Source of the DNA: an uncultured Eubacteriales bacterium
Lineage (GTDB): Bacteria; Bacillota; Clostridia; Oscillospirales; Oscillospiraceae
Direction of reading: 5' to 3'
NCBI GenBank assembly: GCA_900317905.1
Contig: ONIN01000015.1
Span: forward strand, 1-57,278
DNA length: 57,278 bases
Position numbers and translations under genes: made by a program
In this document: positions 50,357 through 57,278 of the stretch, in pieces
Layout of the letters: each line of letters begins with the position of its first letter
Position numbering within the stretch: position 1 is the first letter of the stretch
The notes under the pieces: model-generated
Seen by the model: only the letters and a program-made list of their open reading frames with translations
Database searches by the model: none
What the model was told of the DNA's origin: nothing

Positions 50357-51187
50357 ATGAAAAGAACTTTAGCACTTCTGCTGGCAGTGATGATGCTGGC
50401 CACCGTTCTGGTGGGCTGCGGCAATTCCAGCAGCAATCAGCAGACCGCCGGCTCCGAGGCCGCCGAGTCTGCCGCCGAGAGAACCACCTTCATCATGGGC
50501 ATCGACCCGGAATATCCCCCCTTCAGCTATCTGGGCGACGACGGCAACTACACCGGCTTCGACGTGGAGATCTGCCAGGCCGTCTGCGATTATCTGGGCT
50601 GGGATCTGGAAATCTTCGGCGTCAACTGGGACGAGAAGCTGGTGCAGCTGGACTCCTTCGAGTGTGACTGCGTCTGGTCCGGCATGACCATCCTCGACAG
50701 CATGAAGGAAGCGGGCTACACCCTCTCCGCGCCTTACTATGACAACACCCAGGTGCTGGTGGTCAAGGGCGACAGCGGCTTCGCCTCCTCCGCGGATCTG
50801 GCGGGCAAGGACGTGGCCGTGCAGCTGGGCACCTCCGGCGAGGCGCTGCTGAACGGCGATCTGGCCGATCTGGCTGAGACCTTCGGCAACGTGGTCACCT
50901 GCGACAGCTTCCTGAAGTGCTTCACCGAGCTGGAAGGCGGCAGCGTGGACGCCGTGTTCGTCGACATGCCCGTGGCGGCCAGCTATGTGGCCTCCCACCA
51001 GGGTCTGAACATCATCGATGAGGATCTCGGTGCTGAGCAGTACGGAATCGCCTTCCGCGCCGACGACACCGAGCTCTGCGCTCAGGTCGAGGAAGCCGTG
51101 GCCGCTCTGGTGGCCAACGGCACCTACGCGGAGATCGCCTCCAAGTATCCCGACATCGTCAACAACCTGCTGTTCCTCTCCGAGTAA
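50357..51187 (+). CDS. Amino-acid ABC transporter substrate-binding lipoprotein
   Basis: A 276-residue family-3 solute-binding protein. The lipoprotein signal ends in the lipobox LVGCG. Ligand-site regions are PEYPPFSYLGDDGNYTGFDV, CDCVWSGMTILDSMKEAGYT and AVQLGTSGEALL. It binds a polar or other L-amino acid; specificity cannot be read. The ATG at 50357 follows GGAGGATTTACAAA; the longer frame to 50321 lacks a ribosome site. It is the first gene of an importer operon with a permease, an ATPase and a racemase. Confidence 0.95.
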   Translation: MKRTLALLLAVMMLATVLVGCGNSSSNQQTAGSEAAESAAERTTFIMGIDPEYPPFSYLGDDGNYTGFDVEICQAVCDYLGWDLEIFGVNWDEKLVQLDSFECDCVWSGMTILDSMKEAGYTLSAPYYDNTQVLVVKGDSGFASSADLAGKDVAVQLGTSGEALLNGDLADLAETFGNVVTCDSFLKCFTELEGGSVDAVFVDMPVAASYVASHQGLNIIDEDLGAEQYGIAFRADDTELCAQVEEAVAALVANGTYAEIASKYPDIVNNLLFLSE

Positions 51188-51219
51188 GCTTTACCCGGAA
51201 CCCTGAAACAACAACCGAT

Positions 51220-51250
51220 CCCCGAAAGCGCCGAAACAGCGCTTTCGGGG
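51220..51250 (+). other. Intercistronic hairpin between binding protein and permease
   Basis: CCCCGAAAGCGC and its exact complement form a 12-base stem around CGAAACA. No T-run follows, so it is more likely an RNA stabiliser or partial attenuator that favours the binding-protein mRNA than a full terminator. Confidence 0.65.
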
Positions 51251-51279
51251 GAATTCTGTTTAAAAGTATGGTGTAACTT

Positions 51280-51927
51280 ATGTCCTTAATGACAATGATC
51301 GTGAAGATGAGCGAGGGTCTGGGAAAGACTTGCGCCATTTTCTTCCTGACGTTGCTGTTCTCGCTGCCGCTGGGCATGATCGTGGCGCTGCTGCGGATGA
51401 GCAAGAACAAGATCGTCTCCGCCATCACCCGGTTTTTCATCACGGTGCTGCGCGGTACGCCTCTGATGCTGCAGCTGCTGGCGGTCACCTACGGCCCCTA
51501 CTACCTCTTCGGCGCGGGCGTTGCGAGAAACAAGCTGATCCCCGTGGTCATCGCCTTTTCCATCAACTACGCTGCCTATTTCGCCGAGATCTACCGCGGC
51601 GGCATCGAGTCCATCCCCGTGGGCCAGTATGAGGCCGCCACCGTCCTCGGCTACACGAAATTCCAGACCTTCATGCGCATCATCCTGCCTCAGGTGGTCA
51701 AGCGCATCATGCCCAGCGTGACCAACGAGATCGTGACGCTGGTCAAGGACACCTCGATGGCCTTCACCGTCTCCTATCAGGAGATGTTCACCATCGGCAA
51801 ACAGATCGCGAACTCTCAGACCAGCTTCATGCCCTTCCTGGTGGCCGGCGTGTTCTACTACATCTTCAACCTGATCGTAGACCGGGTCATGGGCCGGATC
51901 GAAAAGCGGCTTGATTATTATAAATGA
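51280..51927 (+). CDS. Amino-acid ABC transporter permease
   Basis: A 215-residue HisM/GlnP-type permease with about five helices, the [10 protein letters not shown] segment, [20 protein letters not shown] and the EAA loop [20 protein letters not shown]. It works with the preceding binding protein and following ATPase. No clear GGAGG lies before the ATG at 51280 (only GGTGTAACTT), a weaker site than its neighbours. It ends just before the ATPase gene. Confidence 0.95.
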   Translation: MSLMTMIVKMSEGLGKTCAIFFLTLLFSLPLGMIVALLRMSKNKIVSAITRFFITVLRGTPLMLQLLAVTYGPYYLFGAGVARNKLIPVVIAFSINYAAYFAEIYRGGIESIPVGQYEAATVLGYTKFQTFMRIILPQVVKRIMPSVTNEIVTLVKDTSMAFTVSYQEMFTIGKQIANSQTSFMPFLVAGVFYYIFNLIVDRVMGRIEKRLDYYK

Positions 51928-51937
51928 GGATACGATG

Positions 51938-52714
51938 ATGACAGATACCAAGAAAAACGAATCCGCCTCCCAGGCGATCCTGGAGATCCGCGGTCTGCAG
52001 AAGTCCTTCGGGGTGCTGAAGGTGCTCCGGGACATCTCCCTGGACGTGGAGCCCGGCAACGTGGTCTCCATCATCGGGCCCTCCGGCTCCGGCAAGTCCA
52101 CCCTGCTCCGCTGCGCCACCTTTCTGGAGACCGCCGACGGCGGCGACATTCTCTACGACGGCCAGCACGCGGTGAAAGCCGGCGTCTATGCGAACAAAAC
52201 GGAGCTCGCGAAGTTCCGCACCCGGTTCGGACTGGTGTTTCAGAACTTCAACCTCTTCCCCCACTACTCCGTGATGAAGAACATCTCCGAAGCGCCGCTG
52301 CTCCACGGGCAGAGCAAGGAGGAGACCCAGGAATACGCCATGTCCCTGCTGAAAAAGATGGGTCTGGAGGGCAAGGAGAATTCCTATCCCTGCCAGCTCT
52401 CCGGCGGCCAGCAGCAGCGTGTCGCCATCGCGAGAGCATTGGCATTGAAGCCGGAGATCCTCTTCTTCGACGAGCCCACCAGCGCCCTGGATCCGGAGCT
52501 CACCGGTGAGGTTCTGAAGGTCATCCGCCAGCTGGCGGAAGAAAAAATGACCATGGTGGTGGTCACCCACGAGATGCCCTTCGCCAGGGCCGTCAGCAAC
52601 CACGTCATCTTCATGGACGGCGGCGTGATCGTGGAGGAGGGACATCCGGAGGACGTGTTCGGTGATCCGCAGCAGGAGCGCACGAAGCAGTTTTTGCGGA
52701 ACTATCAGAAATGA
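51938..52714 (+). CDS. Amino-acid ABC transporter ATP-binding protein
   Basis: A 258-residue GlnQ/HisP-type ATPase: Walker [20 protein letters not shown]-loop [32 protein letters not shown], Walker [16 protein letters not shown] and H-loop [10 protein letters not shown]. Two ATGs (51935 and 51938) follow GAGGA; I chose the second for its seven-base spacing. The stop overlaps the racemase start by ATGA, so the two are translationally coupled. Confidence 0.96.
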   Translation: MTDTKKNESASQAILEIRGLQKSFGVLKVLRDISLDVEPGNVVSIIGPSGSGKSTLLRCATFLETADGGDILYDGQHAVKAGVYANKTELAKFRTRFGLVFQNFNLFPHYSVMKNISEAPLLHGQSKEETQEYAMSLLKKMGLEGKENSYPCQLSGGQQQRVAIARALALKPEILFFDEPTSALDPELTGEVLKVIRQLAEEKMTMVVVTHEMPFARAVSNHVIFMDGGVIVEEGHPEDVFGDPQQERTKQFLRNYQK

Positions 52715-53478
52715 AGCTTACTTACAGTCTATTCGATCCCACCGGGAACCGGACGATTTTGGTTCAGACTCCGGTTCCGGAGGCAGAGCAGCCCCGGATT
52801 GCGGCGAAACTCATGGAACTGGAGCCGGAGACCGAGCAGGTGGGATTTTATCAGGAAGAAGGCGGCATCCGGCTGCGGATGGCAGGCGGCGAGTTTTGCG
52901 GCAACGCAGCCATGAGCGCCGCGGTGCTCCGCGCGACTCACAGCGAAACCGAGCAGCTGGAAGCGGCGGTCACCGTCTCCGGCGCCAAAGAGCCCGTGCG
53001 CGCATCGGTGAAGCTGCAGCCCGAGGGCTGGTGGATCGGCACCGTGGAGATGCCGAAGCCGAAGGCGCTCACCGAAGTGCTGCTCCCCGGCGTCGGTACG
53101 GTCCCGGTGGTGGAGTTCGACGGCATCGCCCACGTGATTTTGGAGCAGCCGCTCCCCCGACCGCTGGCGGAGCGCTCCGCGCCGGAATGGTGCGAAAAGC
53201 TCTCTGCCGACGCGTTGGGGCTCCTGTTTCTGGACATGCGAAGCGGCGGGCTGACCCCGCTGGTCTATGTGCCGGCGGCGGGGACCCTCTGCTGGGAGAA
53301 ATCCTGCGCCAGCGGCACCACCGCCGTGGGGTATTATCTGGCGAAGCAGCAGGGCGAGCCCGTGACCGCCACCCTCCGGCAGCCCGGCGGCGTCCTCAAG
53401 ATCGCGGCTGATCCCGACGGCAATCTGATGCTCACCGGCGCTGTCCGCCAGCTGGAAACCAAAACCATCGACATTTAA
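52711..53478 (+). CDS. DapF-fold, PLP-independent amino-acid racemase/epimerase
   Basis: A 255-residue protein of the diaminopimelate-epimerase fold with both catalytic cysteines in place: [14 protein letters not shown] near residue 70 and [14 protein letters not shown] near 194. Overall, spacing and context look more like the histidine-racemase (CntK-like) or general amino-acid racemase branch than true DapF, which has GNDF/GNGxR motifs. It overlaps the importer ATPase by four bases, so its substrate is probably the imported amino acid. That inference rests on context. Confidence 0.8.
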   Translation: MKLTYSLFDPTGNRTILVQTPVPEAEQPRIAAKLMELEPETEQVGFYQEEGGIRLRMAGGEFCGNAAMSAAVLRATHSETEQLEAAVTVSGAKEPVRASVKLQPEGWWIGTVEMPKPKALTEVLLPGVGTVPVVEFDGIAHVILEQPLPRPLAERSAPEWCEKLSADALGLLFLDMRSGGLTPLVYVPAAGTLCWEKSCASGTTAVGYYLAKQQGEPVTATLRQPGGVLKIAADPDGNLMLTGAVRQLETKTIDI

Positions 53479-53484
53479 AAACCA

Positions 53485-53516
53485 AACCGGAACAGGGATG
53501 ACCTGCTCCGGTTTTT
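53485..53516 (+). terminator. Importer-racemase operon terminator
   Basis: AACCGGAACAGG pairs with CCTGCTCCGGTT around GATGA, followed by TTTT. Confidence 0.85.
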
Positions 53517-53524
53517 TGATTCAA

Positions 53525-53634
53525 ATAATAGTTTATCGGGATGTTAAAGAGAATCCGTAGGGGAGGGGCAAGCCCCTCCCCTACGGCCACCATTTGGTTG
53601 TCGTGTAAAATCCAACTCCCCGCTAAACTCCAAT
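53525..53634. repeat. Palindromic intergenic element, copy E (GTAGGGGAGGGG core)
   Basis: About 110 bases with family ends (AATAGTTTATCGGG; the complement of ATTGGAGTTTAGCGGGG) and the core CCGTAGGGGAGGGGCAAGCC with its complement. It lies between convergent genes. Confidence 0.8.
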
Positions 53635-53638
53635 TCCC

Positions 53639-54835
53639 TTACAGTCCTACCGCTTTCAAGGCCTGATCCAGATCTTTGATGATGTCCTTCGGATCCTCCA
53701 GACCGAGGCTGAAACGGAGGAAGCCCTTGCGGAACTTTTCGGGATAGAGATGGATCCGCTCATCGTAGCTGGGCTGAGGGAAAATGAGGCTCTCGTCGTG
53801 GCCCAGGGACACCGCGAAGGTGATGACCTTCAGCTGGGCGCAGAACCGCTCCACGGTCTTGTCGTCGGTGGCGAGGCCGAAGGAGATCACCCCGCCGAAG
53901 CCATTTTGCATCTGCTTTTTCGCCACCGCGTAACCGGGGTTGCTCTCCAATCCGGGATAGGCCACGAAGGTCACGTTCTCCCGCTGCTCCAGCCATTTCG
54001 CCACGATCAGCGACGTCTCGTTGATCCGCTGCATCCGCAGCGGGAAGGTGACGCTGCCTCTGAAAATCTGCCAGGCGTTGAAGGGGCTGATGACGCTCCC
54101 CACGTTCACCTGGGCCTCGTAGCGGATCCGGTCCATGGTCTCGAGATCGTTGGAAATGATCGCGCCTCCCTGGGCGTCGCCGTGGCCGTTGATGAACTTG
54201 GTCAGCGCCTCCACCACGAAGTCCGCACCGAGATCCAAAGGCCGCTGGTTCAGGGGCGAGGCGAAGGTGTTGTCCACACTGAGGATGGCGCCGTTTTGAT
54301 GGGCGATCTCCGCGATGGCGGCGATGTCCGTGACGCCCACGGTGGGGTTGTCCGGGGTCTCGATGTGCACCAGCTTCGTACCGGGGGTGATGGCCTTTTT
54401 CACCGCCTCCAGATCCGTCATGTCCACCATGACGGTCTCCACCCCGAACTTCCGGTTGAACAGCTCGTGGAACATCCGGTAGACCGCCATGTAGCTCACA
54501 TTCGGATACACCACCCGGTCGCCGGACTCCAGCAGCGTCCAGAACAGCGCGTGGAGCGCCGCTACGCCGCTGCCCAGCACGATGGCGTCGTCGGCCCCGT
54601 GGAGGGCCGCCACCTTCTCCTCCAGCCAGTGCTGGTTGGGGTTGCCGTTGCGGGCGTACATCAGCAGATCCGTGGAGGAATAGTTCACCTGGCTCAGATC
54701 GTCCGGCAGCTTGTAGCTGTTGGCCATGTGCAGCGGCCGCCGCACCGCTCCGGTGCCCTCGTCGTAGTCGGTGCCGGTGTGCACCGCCTGGGTGGTGATG
54801 TCGTAACCCTGAAACGGGTTTTCCTTCTTTGCCAT
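53639..54835 (-). CDS. Trans-sulfuration family PLP-dependent enzyme (Cys/Met metabolism)
   Basis: A 398-residue fold-type I PLP enzyme: GYDITTQAVHTGTDYDEGTG at the N-terminus, SSTDLLMYARNGNPNQHWLE, the cofactor-stacking stretch LGSGVAALHALF, VDNTFASPLNQRPLDLGAD, and the PLP lysine in EALTKFINGHGDAQGG. The C-terminal SLGHDESLIFPQPS differs from the usual SLGGVESL. The family includes cystathionine gamma-synthase, beta- and gamma-lyases and O-acetylhomoserine sulfhydrylase; sequence alone does not separate them here. The ATG follows CAGGAGGCGGTATC. Confidence 0.9.
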   Translation of the reverse strand: MAKKENPFQGYDITTQAVHTGTDYDEGTGAVRRPLHMANSYKLPDDLSQVNYSSTDLLMYARNGNPNQHWLEEKVAALHGADDAIVLGSGVAALHALFWTLLESGDRVVYPNVSYMAVYRMFHELFNRKFGVETVMVDMTDLEAVKKAITPGTKLVHIETPDNPTVGVTDIAAIAEIAHQNGAILSVDNTFASPLNQRPLDLGADFVVEALTKFINGHGDAQGGAIISNDLETMDRIRYEAQVNVGSVISPFNAWQIFRGSVTFPLRMQRINETSLIVAKWLEQRENVTFVAYPGLESNPGYAVAKKQMQNGFGGVISFGLATDDKTVERFCAQLKVITFAVSLGHDESLIFPQPSYDERIHLYPEKFRKGFLRFSLGLEDPKDIIKDLDQALKAVGL

Positions 54836-54865
54836 GATACCGCCTCCTGAATTTGGTTTTTCTGT

Positions 54866-54894
54866 ATTTTACATTTTATTTCCTATCATGTCAA
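54866..54894 (-). promoter_or_regulatory. Promoter of the PLP enzyme gene
   Basis: On the minus strand, TTGACA (54889-54894), 17 bases, TAAAAT (54866-54871). The leader is only about 25 bases, too short for a SAM riboswitch. Confidence 0.8.
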
Positions 54895-54912
54895 TAGGAT
54901 TTTAAAAATCTC

Positions 54913-54941
54913 TTGAAACCACGGGGAAGCTGTGTTACACT
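54913..54941 (+). promoter_or_regulatory. Promoter of the antiporter-msrB pair
   Basis: TTGAAA (54913-54918), 17 bases, TACACT (54936-54941), about 30 bases before the ATG. It is divergent from the PLP enzyme promoter. Confidence 0.6.
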
Positions 54942-54972
54942 CTCCGCATGGAAACAATTGGGAGGGACACCC

Positions 54973-56226
54973 ATGTGGTATATCATCGCCGCCCTGGCCG
55001 CGGCGCTTGTTTTCTTTTGCCTGCTGGCGCGGCGGATGGGCCGCTCCCCCGCTGAGATCCTGGCGCTGGTGAAAACCGGCGGCGGCAAGGCCCTCAGCGT
55101 GGCGAAGGTGCTGATCGTCATCGGCGTGGTCACCGGCGTCTGGCGGGCTGCGGGCACCATCGTGGTCTTCGTCTGCTACGGGGTGCAGCTGATCCGGCCG
55201 GAGCTGTTTCTTCTGGTGGCCTTCGGTCTGGCGGCGCTTCTGAGCTTCGCTCTGGGCACCAGCTTCGGCGTGGCGGGCACCGTGGGCGTGATCTTCATGA
55301 CCCTGGCGCGGAGCGGCGGCGTGAATCCCATCATCACCGGCGGCGTGCTGCTGTCGGGAGTGTTTTTCGGGGATCGGGGCTCGCCGGTATCCTCCACCGC
55401 CATTCTGGTCTCGGCATTGACCAAAACCGACCTGATCGGCAACGTGAAGCGGATGGCAAAGACCGGGCTGATCCCCTTTCTGCTGTGTCTGCTTTTCTAT
55501 ACATTCCTCTCCCTTCGAAATCCGCTGCAGGCGGTGGACGCCTCGGTGACGGAATCTCTCGAAAGCGTGTTTTCTCTGACGCCCTGGGCCTTTCTCCCGG
55601 CGGCGCTGCTGCTGATTTTGCCGCTGCTGCGGGTGCCGGTGCTGATCTCCATGGGACTCAGCATCCTGGCGGGGGCCGCGGTGGCGCTGACCGCCCAGGG
55701 GATGGATCTGCTGTCGCTCTTAAAGTGCTGCGTCCTGGGCTATCACAGCGACGCGCCCCAGGTGGCGGCGATCCTGGACGGCGGCGGCATCGCCTCCATG
55801 ATCAGCAGCTGCGCCATCATCCTTCTCGCCTGCGCCTCTGCCGAGGTGGCGGAGGGCAGTGGGATGCTGGACCGGGTGGAGAAGCTGGCGGGCAGCGTCT
55901 CGGAGAAGATCGGGTACTTCCCCGCCATGATCCTCACCAGTCTCTGTGCCTCGGCGGTGTTCTGCAACCAGGTCATCGCCATCGTGCTGAGCCACACGTT
56001 TTTCAGGCCCATGTATGAAAAGCATGGACTCAGCCGTGAGAACCAGGCCCTGGACATGGAAAACTGCTGCATCACCGTGCCGGCCTTCGTCCCCTGGAGC
56101 ATCATCTGCAGTGTGCCGCTGTCGCTTCTGGGCACCGACTACCGCAGCATGGCCTATGCCTCCTTCCTCTACCTGGTGCCGCTGATCCACTGGCTACGCC
56201 TTGCGCTGAGAAAGAAAACCGTGTAA
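54973..56226 (+). CDS. NhaC-type Na+/H+ antiporter
   Basis: A 417-residue integral membrane protein with about 11 helices. NhaC-like elements are GTSFGVAGTVGVIFMTLA, GVFFGDRGSPVSSTAIL (a conserved charged half-helix), LGYHSDAPQVAAILDGGGIA and ENCCITVPAFVPWS. NhaC proteins exchange Na+ for H+, some for malate or lactate; the exchange ion here is not determined. The ATG at 54973 follows GGGAGGGACACCC; a longer frame starting at 54913 overlaps the promoter and is rejected. msrB begins 21 bases after its stop. Confidence 0.93.
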   Translation: MWYIIAALAAALVFFCLLARRMGRSPAEILALVKTGGGKALSVAKVLIVIGVVTGVWRAAGTIVVFVCYGVQLIRPELFLLVAFGLAALLSFALGTSFGVAGTVGVIFMTLARSGGVNPIITGGVLLSGVFFGDRGSPVSSTAILVSALTKTDLIGNVKRMAKTGLIPFLLCLLFYTFLSLRNPLQAVDASVTESLESVFSLTPWAFLPAALLLILPLLRVPVLISMGLSILAGAAVALTAQGMDLLSLLKCCVLGYHSDAPQVAAILDGGGIASMISSCAIILLACASAEVAEGSGMLDRVEKLAGSVSEKIGYFPAMILTSLCASAVFCNQVIAIVLSHTFFRPMYEKHGLSRENQALDMENCCITVPAFVPWSIICSVPLSLLGTDYRSMAYASFLYLVPLIHWLRLALRKKTV

Positions 56227-56247
56227 ACTGTCCTTGGAGGGATCCAC

Positions 56248-56706
56248 ATGAAACATGATTTCAAATCCGAGACCCCGGAGGAGCTCCGGAAGCGGATCGG
56301 GGACTTCGCCTACGCCGTGACTCAGAACGCCGCCACAGAGCCGCCCTTTTCCGGCGACTATGACCGTCACTTCGAAAAGGGCATCTATGTGGACGTGGTC
56401 AGCGGGGAGCCGCTGTTTTCGTCGCTGGATAAATACAACTCCGGCTGCGGCTGGCCCGCCTTCACCAAACCCATCGAGAAGGGCGCCATGACCGAGAAGC
56501 TGGACCGCTCCTACGGCATGCTCCGCACCGAGGTGCGCAGCCGGGAGGCCGACTCCCACCTGGGCCACGTCTTCCCCGACGGCCCCAGAGAGACCGGCGG
56601 CCTGCGCTACTGCATCAACTCCGCGGCGCTGAAGTTCATCCCCTATGAAAAGCTGGAGGATGCGGGCTACGGCGCCTACAAGGCTCTGTTTGACGACGCA
56701 GAATAA
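56248..56706 (+). CDS. msrB: Peptide-methionine (R)-S-oxide reductase
   Basis: A 152-residue MsrB. Conserved pieces are [20 protein letters not shown], the substrate loop [11 protein letters not shown] and the catalytic Cys in [11 protein letters not shown] near residue 122. A possible resolving Cys is in SGCGWP. The two CxxC zinc motifs of some MsrB proteins are absent, as in many Firmicutes. It repairs oxidised methionine. It is probably co-transcribed with the antiporter; the ATG follows TTGGAGGGATCCAC. Confidence 0.96.
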   Translation: MKHDFKSETPEELRKRIGDFAYAVTQNAATEPPFSGDYDRHFEKGIYVDVVSGEPLFSSLDKYNSGCGWPAFTKPIEKGAMTEKLDRSYGMLRTEVRSREADSHLGHVFPDGPRETGGLRYCINSAALKFIPYEKLEDAGYGAYKALFDDAE

Positions 56707-56746
56707 GCATTCACCGCCCGGAGGATCGTTCCGGGCGGTGAATGCT
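56706..56746 (+). terminator. Hairpin at the end of msrB
   Basis: AGCATTCACCGCCCGGA pairs with its near-exact complement around GGATCG, starting at the msrB stop codon. A T-run is lacking. Confidence 0.7.
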
Positions 56747-56797
56747 TGCAGAAATTTATTTACATAATATATTTTATGTAATCTCCTTTGCGGACAT

Positions 56798-56948
56798 ATT
56801 GGAGTTTAACGGGGCGTTGGATTTCTGGCGAAATCCAAATAATGGCCGTAGGGGAGAGGCTTGCCCCTCCCGTTTTTACAAATACGCTGAATCTGCGGGA
56901 GGGGCAAGCCCCTCCCCTACGGATTCTCTTTAACAGAGCGATAAACCC
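56798..56948. repeat. Palindromic intergenic element, copy F (GTAGGGGAGRGG core, elongated)
   Basis: About 150 bases with left end ATTGGAGTTTAACGGGGCG. The right end is less well conserved. The core is two halves, GGCCGTAGGGGAGAGGCTTG and a complementary GGGGCAAGCCCCTCCCCTAC, with about 30 bases between. Confidence 0.75.
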
Positions 56949-56970
56949 ATCAGATTATTTTAAGGGTATC

Positions 56971-57021
56971 AGGACGCCGCCACGTCCCCCTGCAAAGCAG
57001 GGGGACTGTGGCGGCTGTCCT
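56971..57021. other. Long perfect-like hairpin in the right-edge gap
   Basis: AGGACGCCGCCACGTCCCCC and its near complement form a stem of about 24 base pairs around TGCAAAGCA. No T-run follows on either strand. The following 57022-57278 is very GC-rich and no reading frame in it looks convincingly coding; a short minus-strand frame open to the edge (57171-57278) could be the end of a gene lying to the right. Confidence 0.6.
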
Positions 57022-57278
57022 GTTTCCCTGCGTTTTCCACCGGTTTTTCCACCATGATATTGTGGTCTGCCGTAGCCGCTCTACTGTATCTTGTGGTTGG
57101 CACCTGGGCACCCCCCCAGGACACCAGGAGCAGAACCACGGCGAGGAGGCCCCGGCACCACGCCCCCCATTCAAACCATGCCGGGGCCGACGAGAGCGCG
57201 CCACAGTCCCGCGTCGACGCGGGCGAGGACGCGCAACATTGAGCGACCCACCACCGCCAGACCCGGACACGGCAAGCC

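Noticed and set aside
54836-54972. Possible SAM or T-box riboswitch before the trans-sulfuration enzyme
   Set aside because: The promoter lies within about 60 bases of the ATG, leaving a leader of about 25 bases, too short for either element.

Overview
The window looks like a chromosomal segment of a GC-rich, Gram-positive anaerobe of the class Clostridia, most likely Oscillospiraceae. The evidence is a strong AGGAGG-type ribosome binding site before most genes, several consensus sigma-A promoters, S-layer-homology (SLH) surface proteins, BspA-type leucine-rich repeats, a bacterial serpin, a BofC-like protein, DUF1292, DUF2325 and DUF3793 genes, and a clostridial-type smc/ftsY/rdgB/yhbY/nadD-yqeK/lcp/rsfS/leuS cluster. 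The placement rests on family recognition by eye; no search was run.

Layout. 1-3959 is the right end of an integrative element. It carries a truncated membrane protein, an AbiE toxin-antitoxin pair with a self-regulatory operator, TnpV, a tyrosine integrase, and integrase-side repeats. It ends in a displaced 3' half of tRNA-Arg(ACG). A second tRNA 3'-end remnant follows at 4097-4125, then an AT-richer 4Fe-4S membrane protein, so this is a layered integration hotspot. 5596-10910 holds two lipoproteins, rpsU and a 1142-residue LRR / cysteine-peptidase-like / SLH surface protein. 11186-21829 is a long leftward housekeeping cluster driven by a consensus promoter upstream of smc. 22031-26785 holds a flavocytochrome-like reductase, a flavodoxin/DUF3793/DUF2325 set behind a possible metal-regulator box, and a membrane protein with an XRE regulator. 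26898-35430 holds a KaiC-like/PPDK-like fusion protein, then a divergent pair: an SLH-anchored serpin and a large subtilase with 13 exact-length leucine-rich repeats. 35565-36750 holds a 6S RNA candidate, DUF1292 and a BofC-like gene. 36893-41303 holds a class A penicillin-binding protein, a small conserved protein and an SH3/NlpC-P60 wall hydrolase. 41363-47293 holds a shortened MFS transporter and a four-gene MacAB-like export operon with two different adaptor proteins. 47535-56706 holds a CotH-family surface protein, a polar amino-acid ABC importer co-transcribed with a DapF-fold racemase, a trans-sulfuration PLP enzyme, an NhaC-type antiporter and msrB. 56707-57278 is non-coding as far as I can tell.

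The genes suggest three themes: a surface and wall layer (SLH, LRR, serpin, subtilase, CotH, PBP, NlpC/P60, LCP), amino-acid and redox metabolism, and mobile DNA. The most unusual structure is a family of six intergenic palindromic elements with constant ends and exchangeable cores (A 23927, B 29481, C 36247, D 47350, E 53525, F 56798). The most interesting gene arrangements are the serpin-subtilase pair, the degenerate KaiC / PPDK-like fusion, and the racemase inside the amino-acid importer operon.
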